Shown: positions 9,318 through 19,181, counted from the first letter of the stretch. The stretch is DNA of 64,000 bases from Gilvimarinus sp. DA14 (GCF_024204685.1 NZ_CP100350.1:2582501-2646500), one strand, 5' to 3'. Program-made: numbers and translations. The notes: generated from the letters alone by a model not told the origin.

Positions 9318-12134
9318 ATGTTTAAAAGGTCTGCACTGTCCGTCGCCATAGTCGGAACCTTATCCGCAGCATCAATCGGTGCGAGCGCGCAATCAGCTGA
9401 CGATCAGCTGATGGAAGAGGTAATCGTAACCGGCATTGCCGGAAGTATTGAAAGAAGTATCGACCGCAAGCGAAATCAAGCTCTTATATCCGACAGTATT
9501 TCAGCAGAAGATCTGGGTAAATTTCCCGATAATAATATCGCCGATTCGCTGCAACGCGTGCCGGGTGTGGCGATTGATCGCGACGGCGGCGAAGGTCGCT
9601 TTGTGAGCATCCGGGGTTTGGGTCCGGACTTTACCGCGGTAACGGTCAATGGTCGCACGCCAGCAACTGAGAATGAAGAGCGCGCTTTCAGCTTTGACAC
9701 ACTGGCTTCCGAGTTGGTTAGCACAGTGGACGTATTTAAGACTTCCTCGGCTGATCTGAAAGAAGGTGGCTTAGGCGGCACGATTGATATAGTCACTGCC
9801 AGACCTTTCGATTTCGACGGATTCAAATTTGCCGGTAGCCTGAAGGGTCAGTACGAAGAAAACAGTGAGGAAACCAGCCCCCAGGGTTCGTTTATTATCA
9901 GCAATACCTTTAACGATGGTATGTTTGGTGTTCTCGCTTCTATGACCTATCAGGAGCGTAATACTGTTGAATACGTTGTTCGCAACGAGCATATCGCCAA
10001 TACAGACCTAGAGCCCTTCCTGACTTTTACCACACCCAGCCAGGGCTGGGCGGGTGGCTACGCCTATTCGGGCGATGGCTTGGAAGAGGATACCTACCGT
10101 ATCCAAAGTATATATGCCGGAGCTGAAGAGGTAACTCGCGAGCGTATTGGTGGCAACTTGGTGTTTCAGGCCAGGCCCACCGATGATCTGACCTTAACTG
10201 CCGATGTTATCTATTCTGATTACAACACCTCGTCAAAAGAGTACTCCACCGGCTCCTACCTGTGGGCCCCGACACTGTCCGATCACAATGTGGTGGACGA
10301 GAACGGTTTTTACGAAGTACTGAATCATGGTTATGACGAAGGCTATGATATTACCGGCTATGCTCATCTTTTAACCACCAAAGAGAGACCAACAGAGTCA
10401 TTTATTGGCGGGTTTAACGCCGAGTGGTATATCACCGATAACTTCTCTATGGTTGCCGACTACTCGCACTCCGAGGCAGAGTTGGACAACCGTGGACTAG
10501 ATCGTTTGTACATTGTCGAGTTTCTGGACCGCCCGGGTTACCTAATAACCTCTAACGGCGGCATACCCACCTATGAGTATCGCGATGAAGCGGCTATTAA
10601 GCCGGAGATGGGTAGTCAGAATATGCGCGACTTGCGCGCGCGGATTACCTCCAACGATGGTATTTACAATAAGGGCACCAACGATGAGTTTAAGCTGGAC
10701 TTTGCCTGGGACAGTGACGGTAAATATCTGCAGGGCGTAAAGTTCGGTGTGAACAACACGGTTGCCGAAAAACAGACAGAGTACTGGTCGACACCAGATT
10801 TGATTCGCCGAATGTATCACGGTCTCGCGACCCAACAGGAAATCGACTACGACAGTATTATCGTTGGCGTAAGGGAGTCGGGTGATCACTTTGGTGGCCT
10901 GAACGGCGATGTCTATATGATCGATCCGGTGGCCTACCGCGATTGGATGGCGGCCAATATTGACGGGCGAACCCGCGCCGATACGGCGACAGGCATCGCC
11001 TCTAAAGAAGCCTTTATTGAAAATGGCAGCAGCTGGGCAGCGGTTAAGTCTAATGACTCTTATGTCATCGAAGAAGACGTTCTTTCTGCTTATTTTGAAG
11101 TGGATTTCTTGTTTGATTTGGCGGGCATGCCGCTGTCCGTGAATGGTGGGGTGCGCTACACCGCAACAGAGGTTAACTCTGACGGTACCTCTCAGGTGCT
11201 GGAGTCGATGGAGCGTGAATCCACAGGACCCGGTGAACCACCGTCGCCCTGGTTAGTGCAAAATTTCGCCGACGCTGCTGGCACCGCCGTGACAATCGAC
11301 AGCGATTACGACAACTGGCTGCCGTCTATTAATGCCACTTTAGAAGTGACCGAAGACTTTTATGTAAGGGCTGCTGTCAGTGAAACACTGACTCGTCCAA
11401 CACTGTCGGCATTGGCGCCATACACGACTTACCAAACCACCACGGTATCCACCCGTACCGCAATGGGTGGTAACCCCAACCTGAAGCCTTACAAATCGAC
11501 AAACTACGATTTGGCTTTTGAGTACTACTATGGCGATGCCGATATTCTGTCGCTTGCGTTGTACCAAAAAGATTTAGAGGACTATATTGTTCGCTACTCG
11601 CAAATGGAAGTATTTGACCAGATAGAGGTTGAAGATCCCAGTTGGCGGGAGTTTCTCGTTACCCGTCCCCGCAATAGTAAATCGGCCACCATTGAAGGTG
11701 CTGAAATTAATATTACTCACTCTTTTGATAATGGATTTGGGGTAACGGCTAACTACACCTTTGTGAACAGCAGCGCGTCATTAAGTGATGCGGATGACGC
11801 AGAACAGTTTGCATTGCCCGGGTTGAGTGATACCGGTAACGTCTCGGTATTCTATGGAAATGAAAACTACGAAGGGCGTTTAGCATACAACTACCGAACT
11901 GATTTTCTCGGTCTGGTGTTCAATGGCCCATCCAACGAGCCTGTGCATTACGATGCTTACGGCACCCTGGATTTCTCGTTCAGCTATAACCTCACCGATG
12001 ATATCTCCGCTTTCATTGAAGGCATCAACGTAACAGGCGAAACCGTCGAGAAGTACGGTCGTCATGAAAACCAGTTTATGGGTTACGAAGATACCGGATC
12101 TATCTATACCTTCGGCCTTCGCGCCAACTTCTAG
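9318..12134 (+). CDS. TonB-dependent outer-membrane receptor (carbohydrate-type)
   Basis: Outer-membrane active transporter, 938 aa. A signal peptide (to about residue 24, ending GASAQ) is followed by EEVIVTG, the TonB-box-like start, a plug domain with FPDNNIADSLQRVPGV and FVSIRGLGPDFTAVTVNGR, and a long beta-barrel ending in aromatic RANF. This is the Caulobacter-type receptor family usually found in polysaccharide-uptake loci. The longer TTG start at 9303 is rejected because GGGGGA lies 7 nt before the ATG at 9318. The neighbouring GH20 hexosaminidase suggests an amino-sugar oligosaccharide as substrate; this is inference. Confidence 0.92.
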   Translation: MFKRSALSVAIVGTLSAASIGASAQSADDQLMEEVIVTGIAGSIERSIDRKRNQALISDSISAEDLGKFPDNNIADSLQRVPGVAIDRDGGEGRFVSIRGLGPDFTAVTVNGRTPATENEERAFSFDTLASELVSTVDVFKTSSADLKEGGLGGTIDIVTARPFDFDGFKFAGSLKGQYEENSEETSPQGSFIISNTFNDGMFGVLASMTYQERNTVEYVVRNEHIANTDLEPFLTFTTPSQGWAGGYAYSGDGLEEDTYRIQSIYAGAEEVTRERIGGNLVFQARPTDDLTLTADVIYSDYNTSSKEYSTGSYLWAPTLSDHNVVDENGFYEVLNHGYDEGYDITGYAHLLTTKERPTESFIGGFNAEWYITDNFSMVADYSHSEAELDNRGLDRLYIVEFLDRPGYLITSNGGIPTYEYRDEAAIKPEMGSQNMRDLRARITSNDGIYNKGTNDEFKLDFAWDSDGKYLQGVKFGVNNTVAEKQTEYWSTPDLIRRMYHGLATQQEIDYDSIIVGVRESGDHFGGLNGDVYMIDPVAYRDWMAANIDGRTRADTATGIASKEAFIENGSSWAAVKSNDSYVIEEDVLSAYFEVDFLFDLAGMPLSVNGGVRYTATEVNSDGTSQVLESMERESTGPGEPPSPWLVQNFADAAGTAVTIDSDYDNWLPSINATLEVTEDFYVRAAVSETLTRPTLSALAPYTTYQTTTVSTRTAMGGNPNLKPYKSTNYDLAFEYYYGDADILSLALYQKDLEDYIVRYSQMEVFDQIEVEDPSWREFLVTRPRNSKSATIEGAEINITHSFDNGFGVTANYTFVNSSASLSDADDAEQFALPGLSDTGNVSVFYGNENYEGRLAYNYRTDFLGLVFNGPSNEPVHYDAYGTLDFSFSYNLTDDISAFIEGINVTGETVEKYGRHENQFMGYEDTGSIYTFGLRANF

Positions 12135-12146
12135 TTTCCTCACTTT

Positions 12147-12170
12147 GCCCGGCCTTGTCCGGGCTTTTTT
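12147..12170 (+). terminator. Rho-independent terminator after the TonB receptor
   Basis: GCCCGG (12147-12152) pairs with CCGGGC (12159-12164) around a 6-nt loop, followed by TTTTTT. It lies only 13 bp after the receptor stop and 22 bp before the next gene, so it may set a high-receptor/low-enzyme ratio by partial termination. Confidence 0.8.
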
Positions 12171-12192
12171 AATACTAGTTAGGGAAAAGACA

Positions 12193-13809
12193 ATGAATTC
12201 GTGTATAAAAAAAACGCTTGTTCTTCTAAAGTTCGTTATTCTAATTTCATTGAGTCACTCGGTTAACGCACAGACGTCTGCTTTCGTAGGCGGAGAATGT
12301 GTAGCCATTAATGGTATGTATGTCTCGCTCAAGCGAGGTCAGGATTCTCTTTTAGGGGATTTCAATCAGGAAACTGAGCTGTTGGAGTTCAGCCAAGCCA
12401 ATGGCATTAACTATCTAATCTTGTATGATCTGGAGGGCATGGGCGACGAGCCTCAGCGTCAGACGCAGCTCGCGAACTTTATTTCCAGAGCAAAAAACAA
12501 CTATGGTATACAGGAAATTGCTGCCGCCTTAGGAGCAGCCTCCTCGGCCGATGAAGTAGCGGCGTACAATGATTCACATGCTTACAATGAGCGCATTGAC
12601 GTCCTGAACCTGGAGTATGAATTCTGGCATCAATCCGACCGCATCCAAGCATTCAGTGACACCCTAAGTATACTGGCGCACTTTGAAACTATTGCCAGCA
12701 GTCATAATTTACAAACCGAAATCTATATCGGTTGGATTACCGCCAGCGAAGGTGCTGCACTGGCGGATGCCGTTGATCGCGTACTGGTTCACTACTACAG
12801 GCAGAACGATATCAATATTCTGCAGTATGGTCTTGACCGGTTAGAGTATCTGGCATCGGGGAATACCTCGGTAAAAATAGCCCCTATTTTCTCGAATGAA
12901 GGTCCGTTAAATACCGGAGACCCCACGGGTTACTTTATGGGTCCCTGGCTCGAGACTCATTCGATTGATCAACCCTTTAAAACCTGGATAACCGAGTATC
13001 AGCAGTTAACCGATAGCTGGAAGCAAAAGCTCGATGTAATGGGCAGCACATGGTTCCTGTATAACTACTTTGCAGATATACCTTACGTCAATACCAATCA
13101 CATTACCCTGCAACCGCAATCGCAGCAGATGTGTCTGGGAGACAGCGCTACGCTGGAACTAGATACCAGCGCGGTGGAGCGTGATATTGCCTGGTTTCAC
13201 AACGGCCAGTGCCTGAACGACTCGGCAAATGTGCAGGGCAGTAGCACCGATACCCTACAAATTGCGAACCTGAGTGCTGATCATCTCGGTCAGTACCACG
13301 CGCGTATTGCCAGTTACGATAGCGCCAACCCCTCAAGTCACCTGACGCTAAGCGCCAATATTAGCCAAGACCAAAGTTGCTCAGCCGTGCAAAACCTTGC
13401 AATCGGCAAAGTGGCCTCGGCGTCTTCTTATATAGCAGCGGGCTATGAGCCGAATCGAATTACCGATGGTGATACCACAAACAGTCGTTGGGCGAGTGCT
13501 TACAGTGGTGATCAGTGGGTCCAGGTGGATCTTGGTGAAGAAGTGGTTATTAGCGGTTTAACCCTGACCTGGGAAGCCGCCTATGCCATCGATTATCAAA
13601 TTTTGTACTCCAGCGATGGCAGCAACTGGCAACTGTTACAGGATATTACCAATAACCAACAACTTATCAACAGCCACACTGGGTTTAGCCAGAATGCTCG
13701 CTTTGTGCGAATTCTGGGAACGAAAAAGGCGCTGCCGCAATGGGGGTTCTCTCTTTACGAGCTGGAAGTGTTTGGATCTAAAGCCTCTGGCGCTTGCTCT
13801 TTAAACTGA
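12193..13809 (+). CDS. Secreted multidomain protein: TIM-barrel-like + Ig-like + F5/8 type C (CBM32-like)
   Basis: 538 aa, exported by an N-terminal signal peptide (cleavage near HSVNAQ). Residues about 25-300 alternate strands and helices like a TIM barrel. The segment D136-V-L-N-L-E-Y-E143 can be laid on the GH18 DxxDxDxE catalytic signature with two substitutions (N139, E141). Residues about 300-395 look Ig-like (LGDSATLELD, LGQYHARIAS). Residues 400-535 are a clear discoidin/CBM32 domain (NLAIGKVASASS, ITDGDTTNSRWAS, FVRILG, ELEVFG). No family could be named for the first domain. ATG 12193 has AGGGA upstream; the longer frame from inside the receptor gene is rejected. Between a TonB receptor and a GH20 enzyme, it is likely a glycan-binding or hydrolysing protein. 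Confidence 0.85.
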   Translation: MNSCIKKTLVLLKFVILISLSHSVNAQTSAFVGGECVAINGMYVSLKRGQDSLLGDFNQETELLEFSQANGINYLILYDLEGMGDEPQRQTQLANFISRAKNNYGIQEIAAALGAASSADEVAAYNDSHAYNERIDVLNLEYEFWHQSDRIQAFSDTLSILAHFETIASSHNLQTEIYIGWITASEGAALADAVDRVLVHYYRQNDINILQYGLDRLEYLASGNTSVKIAPIFSNEGPLNTGDPTGYFMGPWLETHSIDQPFKTWITEYQQLTDSWKQKLDVMGSTWFLYNYFADIPYVNTNHITLQPQSQQMCLGDSATLELDTSAVERDIAWFHNGQCLNDSANVQGSSTDTLQIANLSADHLGQYHARIASYDSANPSSHLTLSANISQDQSCSAVQNLAIGKVASASSYIAAGYEPNRITDGDTTNSRWASAYSGDQWVQVDLGEEVVISGLTLTWEAAYAIDYQILYSSDGSNWQLLQDITNNQQLINSHTGFSQNARFVRILGTKKALPQWGFSLYELEVFGSKASGACSLN

Positions 13810-13818
13810 TAATGCTCG

Positions 13819-13841
13819 AGCTCTATCTTATGGGTAGAGCT
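13819..13841 (+). other. Hairpin between the secreted protein and GH20 gene
   Basis: AGCTCTA (13819-13825) pairs with TAGAGCT (13835-13841). It has no T-run, so it is not a clear terminator; it may be an mRNA-processing structure inside the operon. Confidence 0.35.
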
Positions 13842-13876
13842 TCAGCGCGATATCACTGATGTAACAGCAGGACTTT

Positions 13877-16411
13877 ATGAAGAAAATACTAATGATGGTG
13901 CTTGGATGGTGTATTCTCCACAGCGCCTATGCTTTTGACCATCAAGCTTTTGCCGAAAAAGCGCAGGTTACCTTTGGCGTATCCAGTAACTTTCTGCCCG
14001 AGGGAAAGTTTAAAGCTTACCTGGACATTAATAACACCTCGAGCGAGAGCCTGCCACCAGGCGATACTCAGTGGCGTATTTACCTTCACTTTGTTCGCCG
14101 TGTAACGGCTATTGATTCCAACGAGTTCACACTCGAGAGAGTTCAGGGAGACCTTTACCGGTTAACGCCCACCGAAGATTTTGAGGGTATTTTCAGCGGC
14201 GAAAGTAAGCGCATAACGTTTGAAGCTTTGGGTTATATTTCCAGCTATAGCTACTTTATGCCTAATGCATTTATCGTCGATGGCGAAGGTAAAAGTTATA
14301 TCTTTGCCAGCACGGCGAAAGAAGATCCTAAAGAGTTCTCCGCTGCATTAAGCCGGCCCGAGCAATACCTGCGATTCGACCAACCCAATCCCGATCTCTA
14401 TCCAGTGGCAACTCCCCAAAGCCGATTTGAGGAAAATCTGGATGTATCTATTCCGGAAAAAACGGTAGGTATTATTCCATCTCCAAAGGAAATACACCTG
14501 AGTAAGGGGCGTGCAAAAATCACCAGCGATTGGTCTCTTTACCAGAGCGGTGGCTTGAATTTTTCCGCCAGTTATTTAAAGCGGGAGCTTTCTAATTTAG
14601 GGGTGACTCTTGCCGATACGAAAAAATCTAAACCGGAACATTCTATAGCGTTATTAATAGATAAAAGCTTCACTCAGCCCGAGCACTACGAGCTTAATAT
14701 AAAGAGTAATCAGGTCATCATTAGGGCGGGTGATAAAGCCGGAATATATTATGGGGTTCAGAGTTTTATAAAGCTTCTACCTCTGTCGGCAGAGGGTAAT
14801 CTTGTATCAGTTCCTGCGGTCAGAATTTTTGATGAACCTCGCTACCCGTGGCGGGGTATGCATTATGATGTTGCCCGGAATTTCCACGGCAAACAGACAA
14901 TTCTATCGCTCGTGGAGCAGATGGGTCGTTATAAACTCAACAAGCTGCATTTGCATCTGACCGATGACGAGGGCTGGCGATTAGAAATTCCTGATCTTCC
15001 AGAGCTTACCGATGTCGGTGCAAACCGTTGTTTTGATCTATCGGAAACCAATTGCTTGCTGACGCAGTTGGGCAGTGGCCCTAAACCGGCACAGCAGAAG
15101 CAGTATCTATCGCGTCAGGATTATATCGATATTGTCCGCTACGCTAGTGACCGGAATATCGAAGTCATCCCAGAGATTGACATGCCCGGGCATGCGCGAG
15201 CGGCGATCGTGTCCATGAAAGCGCGCTATCGCAAACTACTCGAAACTTCGAGTGAAGAAGAGGCCAAGCGTTATCTTCTCTCTGACCCCCAGGACAAGTC
15301 GCAATACTTGACGGTTCAAAGCTACACTGACAATTCGATTAATGTCTGTATGGAGTCGACTTATCACTTTGTAGAAAAAGTGATGTATGAAATCCAGCGT
15401 ATGCATCGTGACGCCGGCGAGCCTCTGCGCACCTTTCATATGGGAGGGGATGAAGTCGGACGTGGGTCTTGGGAAGGATCTCCAATTTGTCAGGCGCTTT
15501 TTACGGATTCCGACTCAGGTATTCTGGGCGCTGATGACCTTAAGCCTTATTTCGTTAAGCGGGTTGCCAAGCTCGCCAGTGATCGTGGAATGGCCATCGC
15601 GGGTTGGGAAGATGGTTTAATGTACGACAAGAACACACCATTTTTGCGCAAGAACCTGGAAAATCACAGTGTGATTGCCAACGCGTGGGACAATATCTGG
15701 GAGTTGGGCGTTTCTGATCGAGCTTATCTGTTAGCCAATGCCGGGTACGAGGTGGTCTTGTCATCGGCAACTCATCTGTACTTCGATCACCCCTATGAAA
15801 GCAGTCCGGATGAGCTTGGCTATAACTGGGCGACTCGTTACACCGATGTAGAAAAAGTATTTTCGTTCCGCCCGGATGATCTCTACGCCAATGCCAGCAG
15901 AACGTTCAGTGGAGCAAAAATCGATAACCTGGAAAAGCTGACCAACAAGCTGCATGTTGGTTTGGAGCGGCCAGAGAACATTCTTGGAATTCAAGGGCAG
16001 TTGTGGACTGAGACGCTGCGCACGCCAAACAGCGTGGAGACCATGATTTTTCCGCGACTTATTGCACTCGCCGAGCGAGCTTGGCGTAAAGCCGAGTGGG
16101 AAAAAAGCGCCGCCGAAGGTGAAGCCTACCAAGAGGATTGGACCCGCTTTCTCTCCATATTGGTGAACTACGAATTGCCTAAATTGGATCAAAGCGGCGT
16201 TCAGTTTTATGTTCCACCCCCGGGTTTGAAAGTAAAAGGCGAATCAGTGCAGTTGAACAGCGCTTTACCCAATGTAAACTATGATTTTAGCGTAAACAGC
16301 GGTAACACTTGGAAGCCTGTCTCTGAGAACCGTACAGCACTGAAACCGGATGCGCTCTATCGGTCGCGAATCGGCGGGCAGGTCAGCCGGGCTGTCACAC
16401 TGAGCCAATAA
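13877..16411 (+). CDS. Beta-N-acetylhexosaminidase, GH20
   Basis: Removes terminal beta-linked GlcNAc/GalNAc from chitooligosaccharides or glycans. A signal peptide (to about residue 19, HSAYA) precedes an N-terminal carbohydrate-binding CHB_HEX-type domain (about 20-175), a GH20b domain (about 190-320) and the catalytic barrel. The catalytic Asp-Glu pair is D525-E526 in HMGGDEVGRGSW. Other GH20 marks are RGMHYDVARNFH, LHLHLTDDEGWRLEI and EIDMPGHARA. A small C-terminal beta domain ends the 844-aa protein. It is probably periplasmic or outer-membrane-associated and digests what the upstream receptor imports. Confidence 0.95.
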   Translation: MKKILMMVLGWCILHSAYAFDHQAFAEKAQVTFGVSSNFLPEGKFKAYLDINNTSSESLPPGDTQWRIYLHFVRRVTAIDSNEFTLERVQGDLYRLTPTEDFEGIFSGESKRITFEALGYISSYSYFMPNAFIVDGEGKSYIFASTAKEDPKEFSAALSRPEQYLRFDQPNPDLYPVATPQSRFEENLDVSIPEKTVGIIPSPKEIHLSKGRAKITSDWSLYQSGGLNFSASYLKRELSNLGVTLADTKKSKPEHSIALLIDKSFTQPEHYELNIKSNQVIIRAGDKAGIYYGVQSFIKLLPLSAEGNLVSVPAVRIFDEPRYPWRGMHYDVARNFHGKQTILSLVEQMGRYKLNKLHLHLTDDEGWRLEIPDLPELTDVGANRCFDLSETNCLLTQLGSGPKPAQQKQYLSRQDYIDIVRYASDRNIEVIPEIDMPGHARAAIVSMKARYRKLLETSSEEEAKRYLLSDPQDKSQYLTVQSYTDNSINVCMESTYHFVEKVMYEIQRMHRDAGEPLRTFHMGGDEVGRGSWEGSPICQALFTDSDSGILGADDLKPYFVKRVAKLASDRGMAIAGWEDGLMYDKNTPFLRKNLENHSVIANAWDNIWELGVSDRAYLLANAGYEVVLSSATHLYFDHPYESSPDELGYNWATRYTDVEKVFSFRPDDLYANASRTFSGAKIDNLEKLTNKLHVGLERPENILGIQGQLWTETLRTPNSVETMIFPRLIALAERAWRKAEWEKSAAEGEAYQEDWTRFLSILVNYELPKLDQSGVQFYVPPPGLKVKGESVQLNSALPNVNYDFSVNSGNTWKPVSENRTALKPDALYRSRIGGQVSRAVTLSQ

Positions 16412-16443
16412 CTGGACCCTTGACCCGCGCACAGGAGAAACTC

Positions 16444-18027
16444 GTGTTATCAACTTCTTCTAAGTCACTGGAAAATATGGCAAGGCAAGCGCTCGGGGAT
16501 GGGCGTGATGAAGCCGCCTTTAAGCTCTTAGGAGAGCTTTTGCAGCGACAGCCGGGTCACGCTCAGGCTAACTACCTACTGAGCTATATCGCGCACAAAT
16601 ATGGCAACTACGAAAAGGAAGTCGAGCTGTTGCAAAATGCCGTCAAAAGTGAGCCGGATACTGTGCTTTTCAAAGCTTATCTGGCTCGTGCCCTGGCGTT
16701 ATGTGGACAGATGTTGTCATCTTATCAGCAGCTGAAAACTATCGACTTGGAAGAATCGGACAACCCCGAAGTGATAGACGTGGTTGCCACGACTTATAAC
16801 CGTTTAAACCTTTACACCCAGGCGTGTCGTTGCTATCAACGTTTAGTAAAAATTGACGATAGTAGGGCTCTTATCTGGTTCAACCTATCCACCTGTTACA
16901 AGTATCTGGGTGAATTTGATAAGACCGAACAAGCGCTGGAAAAAGCGATTGAGCTTAAGCCACACTATGAGAAAGCTCAGGCGGCCTTGTCGTTATTAAA
17001 CACTCGAAAGAGCAGCACAGAAAACCAGGTCGCCGAACGGGTTGCAACACTCAGTAATATCCAAAAAGCCAGCCATCATCCTGAGGCCAGGTTGCACCTT
17101 GCCCACGCCATGGCGAAAGAGCTGGAGATGGTCGGTGATTACTCCAGGGCCTTTTCTATATTAAAGCGCCACAAAGATGTTCAACGCCGGGCTATAGGTT
17201 ACGAGTTTGAGCGCGATCGAGCACTTCTAAGCAATCTGGCCGCCAGAGGTTCTTACCCGCTAGCAAAAGCCCGAACCGTTGAAAACATCTTCGTGACCGG
17301 TATGCCGAGAACAGGCACAACCATGGTAGAGCGCTTGCTATGCAGTGCTCCCGATCTGGCCTCTGCCGGAGAGCTTCCATGCTTTCGCACAAGTTTACGC
17401 AAGGTGTTAGGGGAGATGAGCACAGCTTTTATTACCGAGGCCTGTGGGCGGACGCTGGATAAAAAATCGAGCGAAGAGGTCGGCCGTTTATACCGACATA
17501 ATACCCGTTACTTAAAAGGCGATTGCACAATTCTTCTGGACAAGCTGCCCTTAAACATACTCTTGACCGATCAAATTCTTCACTGTCTGGAAAATAGTGT
17601 GGTTGTGTGCCTGGAGCGTCACCCACTGGATACGATAGTGGGCAACTATCGCCAGCTATTTAGCTTTGCCGATGGCTTATACAGCTATTCGTTATCCCTG
17701 GAAGATACGGCAAGATTCTACCTCTGCTTTCGCGCGCTTACACAGCGATTAGCCAGAGACTACCCGGACAGGTTTTACCGGGTGAGCTATGAAGCCTTGG
17801 TTCAGAACCCTGAGCGGGAAGCTGAAAAGTTGTTTGATTTCTGCCAGCTTCCATGGAAGTCGGAGTATGTATCGATTGAAAAAAACCGGTCACCGGTGGC
17901 GACGGCCAGCGCATTACAGGTGCGCGAAAAAATTCATACTCGCGCTCTTGGCCAGTGGCGCCGATATGAGGATTCTTTAACCGAAGTGAAACGCCTTCTT
18001 GATGAAGGCGGAGTGAGTTACGAGTGA
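16444..18027 (+). CDS. TPR-containing sulfotransferase family protein
   Basis: 527 aa with no signal peptide, so cytoplasmic. The first 200 residues are tetratricopeptide repeats (for example ALIWFNLSTCYKYLGEFDKTEQALEKAIEL). The C-terminal half carries the sulfotransferase PAPS-binding P-loop-like motif VTGMPRTGTTMVERLL near residue 283 and a later ERHPLDTIVGNYRQLF segment. GTG at 16444 is chosen over the upstream TTG at 16420 because CAGGAG lies 6 nt before it. Its acceptor is unknown. TPR-sulfotransferases recur beside TonB receptors in marine proteobacteria, but their role there is not established. Confidence 0.85.
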   Translation: MLSTSSKSLENMARQALGDGRDEAAFKLLGELLQRQPGHAQANYLLSYIAHKYGNYEKEVELLQNAVKSEPDTVLFKAYLARALALCGQMLSSYQQLKTIDLEESDNPEVIDVVATTYNRLNLYTQACRCYQRLVKIDDSRALIWFNLSTCYKYLGEFDKTEQALEKAIELKPHYEKAQAALSLLNTRKSSTENQVAERVATLSNIQKASHHPEARLHLAHAMAKELEMVGDYSRAFSILKRHKDVQRRAIGYEFERDRALLSNLAARGSYPLAKARTVENIFVTGMPRTGTTMVERLLCSAPDLASAGELPCFRTSLRKVLGEMSTAFITEACGRTLDKKSSEEVGRLYRHNTRYLKGDCTILLDKLPLNILLTDQILHCLENSVVVCLERHPLDTIVGNYRQLFSFADGLYSYSLSLEDTARFYLCFRALTQRLARDYPDRFYRVSYEALVQNPEREAEKLFDFCQLPWKSEYVSIEKNRSPVATASALQVREKIHTRALGQWRRYEDSLTEVKRLLDEGGVSYE

Positions 18028-18053
18028 TTTCTACAGGCTGCTAAAAACGCTTC

Positions 18054-19181
18054 TTATTTAGCTTGGCTGATCACCCGGTTTCGATACTCTGTGGGAGACT
18101 CTCCAGTCAGCCGCTTGAAAAAGCGTTGAAAAGAAGATTTGCTGTTAAACCCTGACTCCAGAAGAATCTCCATAACCGACATATGCAAGCAGTTCTTATC
18201 GCCTAGGTATCGCTTGGCTTCCTCGACGCGGTAGGTGTTGATAAACTCAAAAAAGTTTCGATCAAAGGCTCGGTTGATCGCGAAGGATACATCTCGGTAC
18301 GGCAAACCAACCATTTCGGAAAATTGTTCGACGTTGATATTCGGCTTCAAATACAGTTTTTGCTCATTGATTCCGAGCATTATCTTGCCGATCAAGTTGT
18401 CTATATTATCGTTATATCGGCTCTCTGGGCTCTTTGTAGCCTTGGTGGTAGTTAATTTCTGTGCATGAGAAACACTGTAGAAAAATAGAGCGATCAATAG
18501 AATAAAATTAATATAGTTGTCGGTAACGCCCAGCGGCAATCGGTAGATAACGGCAAGTATGCTAAGTAGAATTGACCAGGCCGCCGAACAGATATAGGCA
18601 ATCGTTAACAGGTAAAGCCAGACAATAGCCTCTTCGTTTACTTCTGAATTGTGTGAAAAAACAGTTCGATGATATTTCCACACCGTGTACAGTGCATACA
18701 AAAAATAGCATAGAGGAGTAATCTTTACGAACCACCAAATAAAGTCTACTGCGCGATAGACAGCGCTATCTATGCCAAAGGTGTCGAGCCGCAATAATTT
18801 ATTGTCTATTCCAAAAACTGCAATAACAATAATTATTAGTATGGATGGCAGAAGGTGGAACCAATCTTTTATCCTGATACGGAAGTCATCGTGGGTAATG
18901 CTGGCGACATAAAGCACCAAAATAGGGCCTTTTAGTAAGATAGCTGGTGCATAAAGGTAGGGAGTGGCCAGGTTTAGTAGCTCAGATTTTGGAAGGTGAT
19001 CATTCCAAATGAGCATAATTCCAATATCGGAAATTGCGATTGAAATAAAAAATGCTGACAGCAAATACTTGGATATTGTCAGCTTGGTCGTTAACAGCGG
19101 TTGTGATAGGGCTAAAACCACACTCAGGCCGATAGAAAGAATTAGGATGACATCGTTTAAATTAAAATAGAGTGTGGTCAT
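18054..19181 (-). CDS. Membrane-anchored AraC-family transcriptional regulator
   Basis: 375 aa. The N-terminal two thirds hold about seven hydrophobic helices (for example NDVILILSIGLSVVLALS, LLPSILIIIVIAVFG, NYINFILLIALFFYSV). The last 100 residues are an AraC-type double helix-turn-helix (VEQFSEMVGLPYRDVSFAIN and VMEILLESGFNSKSSFQRFFKRLTGESPTEYR). It is convergent to the sulfotransferase gene and is the obvious candidate regulator of the 9318-18027 locus. No signal-binding domain is recognisable, so the ligand may be sensed in or across the membrane. The ATG at 19181 is used; neither it nor the TTG at 19190 has a good Shine-Dalgarno. The gene looks more A/T-rich than the housekeeping genes. 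Confidence 0.85.
   Translation of the reverse strand: MTTLYFNLNDVILILSIGLSVVLALSQPLLTTKLTISKYLLSAFFISIAISDIGIMLIWNDHLPKSELLNLATPYLYAPAILLKGPILVLYVASITHDDFRIRIKDWFHLLPSILIIIVIAVFGIDNKLLRLDTFGIDSAVYRAVDFIWWFVKITPLCYFLYALYTVWKYHRTVFSHNSEVNEEAIVWLYLLTIAYICSAAWSILLSILAVIYRLPLGVTDNYINFILLIALFFYSVSHAQKLTTTKATKSPESRYNDNIDNLIGKIMLGINEQKLYLKPNINVEQFSEMVGLPYRDVSFAINRAFDRNFFEFINTYRVEEAKRYLGDKNCLHMSVMEILLESGFNSKSSFQRFFKRLTGESPTEYRNRVISQAK

Noticed and set aside
12064-12192. Upstream extension of the secreted protein gene into the TonB receptor
   Set aside because: The extension lies in the receptor 3' end and would remove the signal peptide from the N-terminus; ATG 12193 has its own ribosome site after a terminator.
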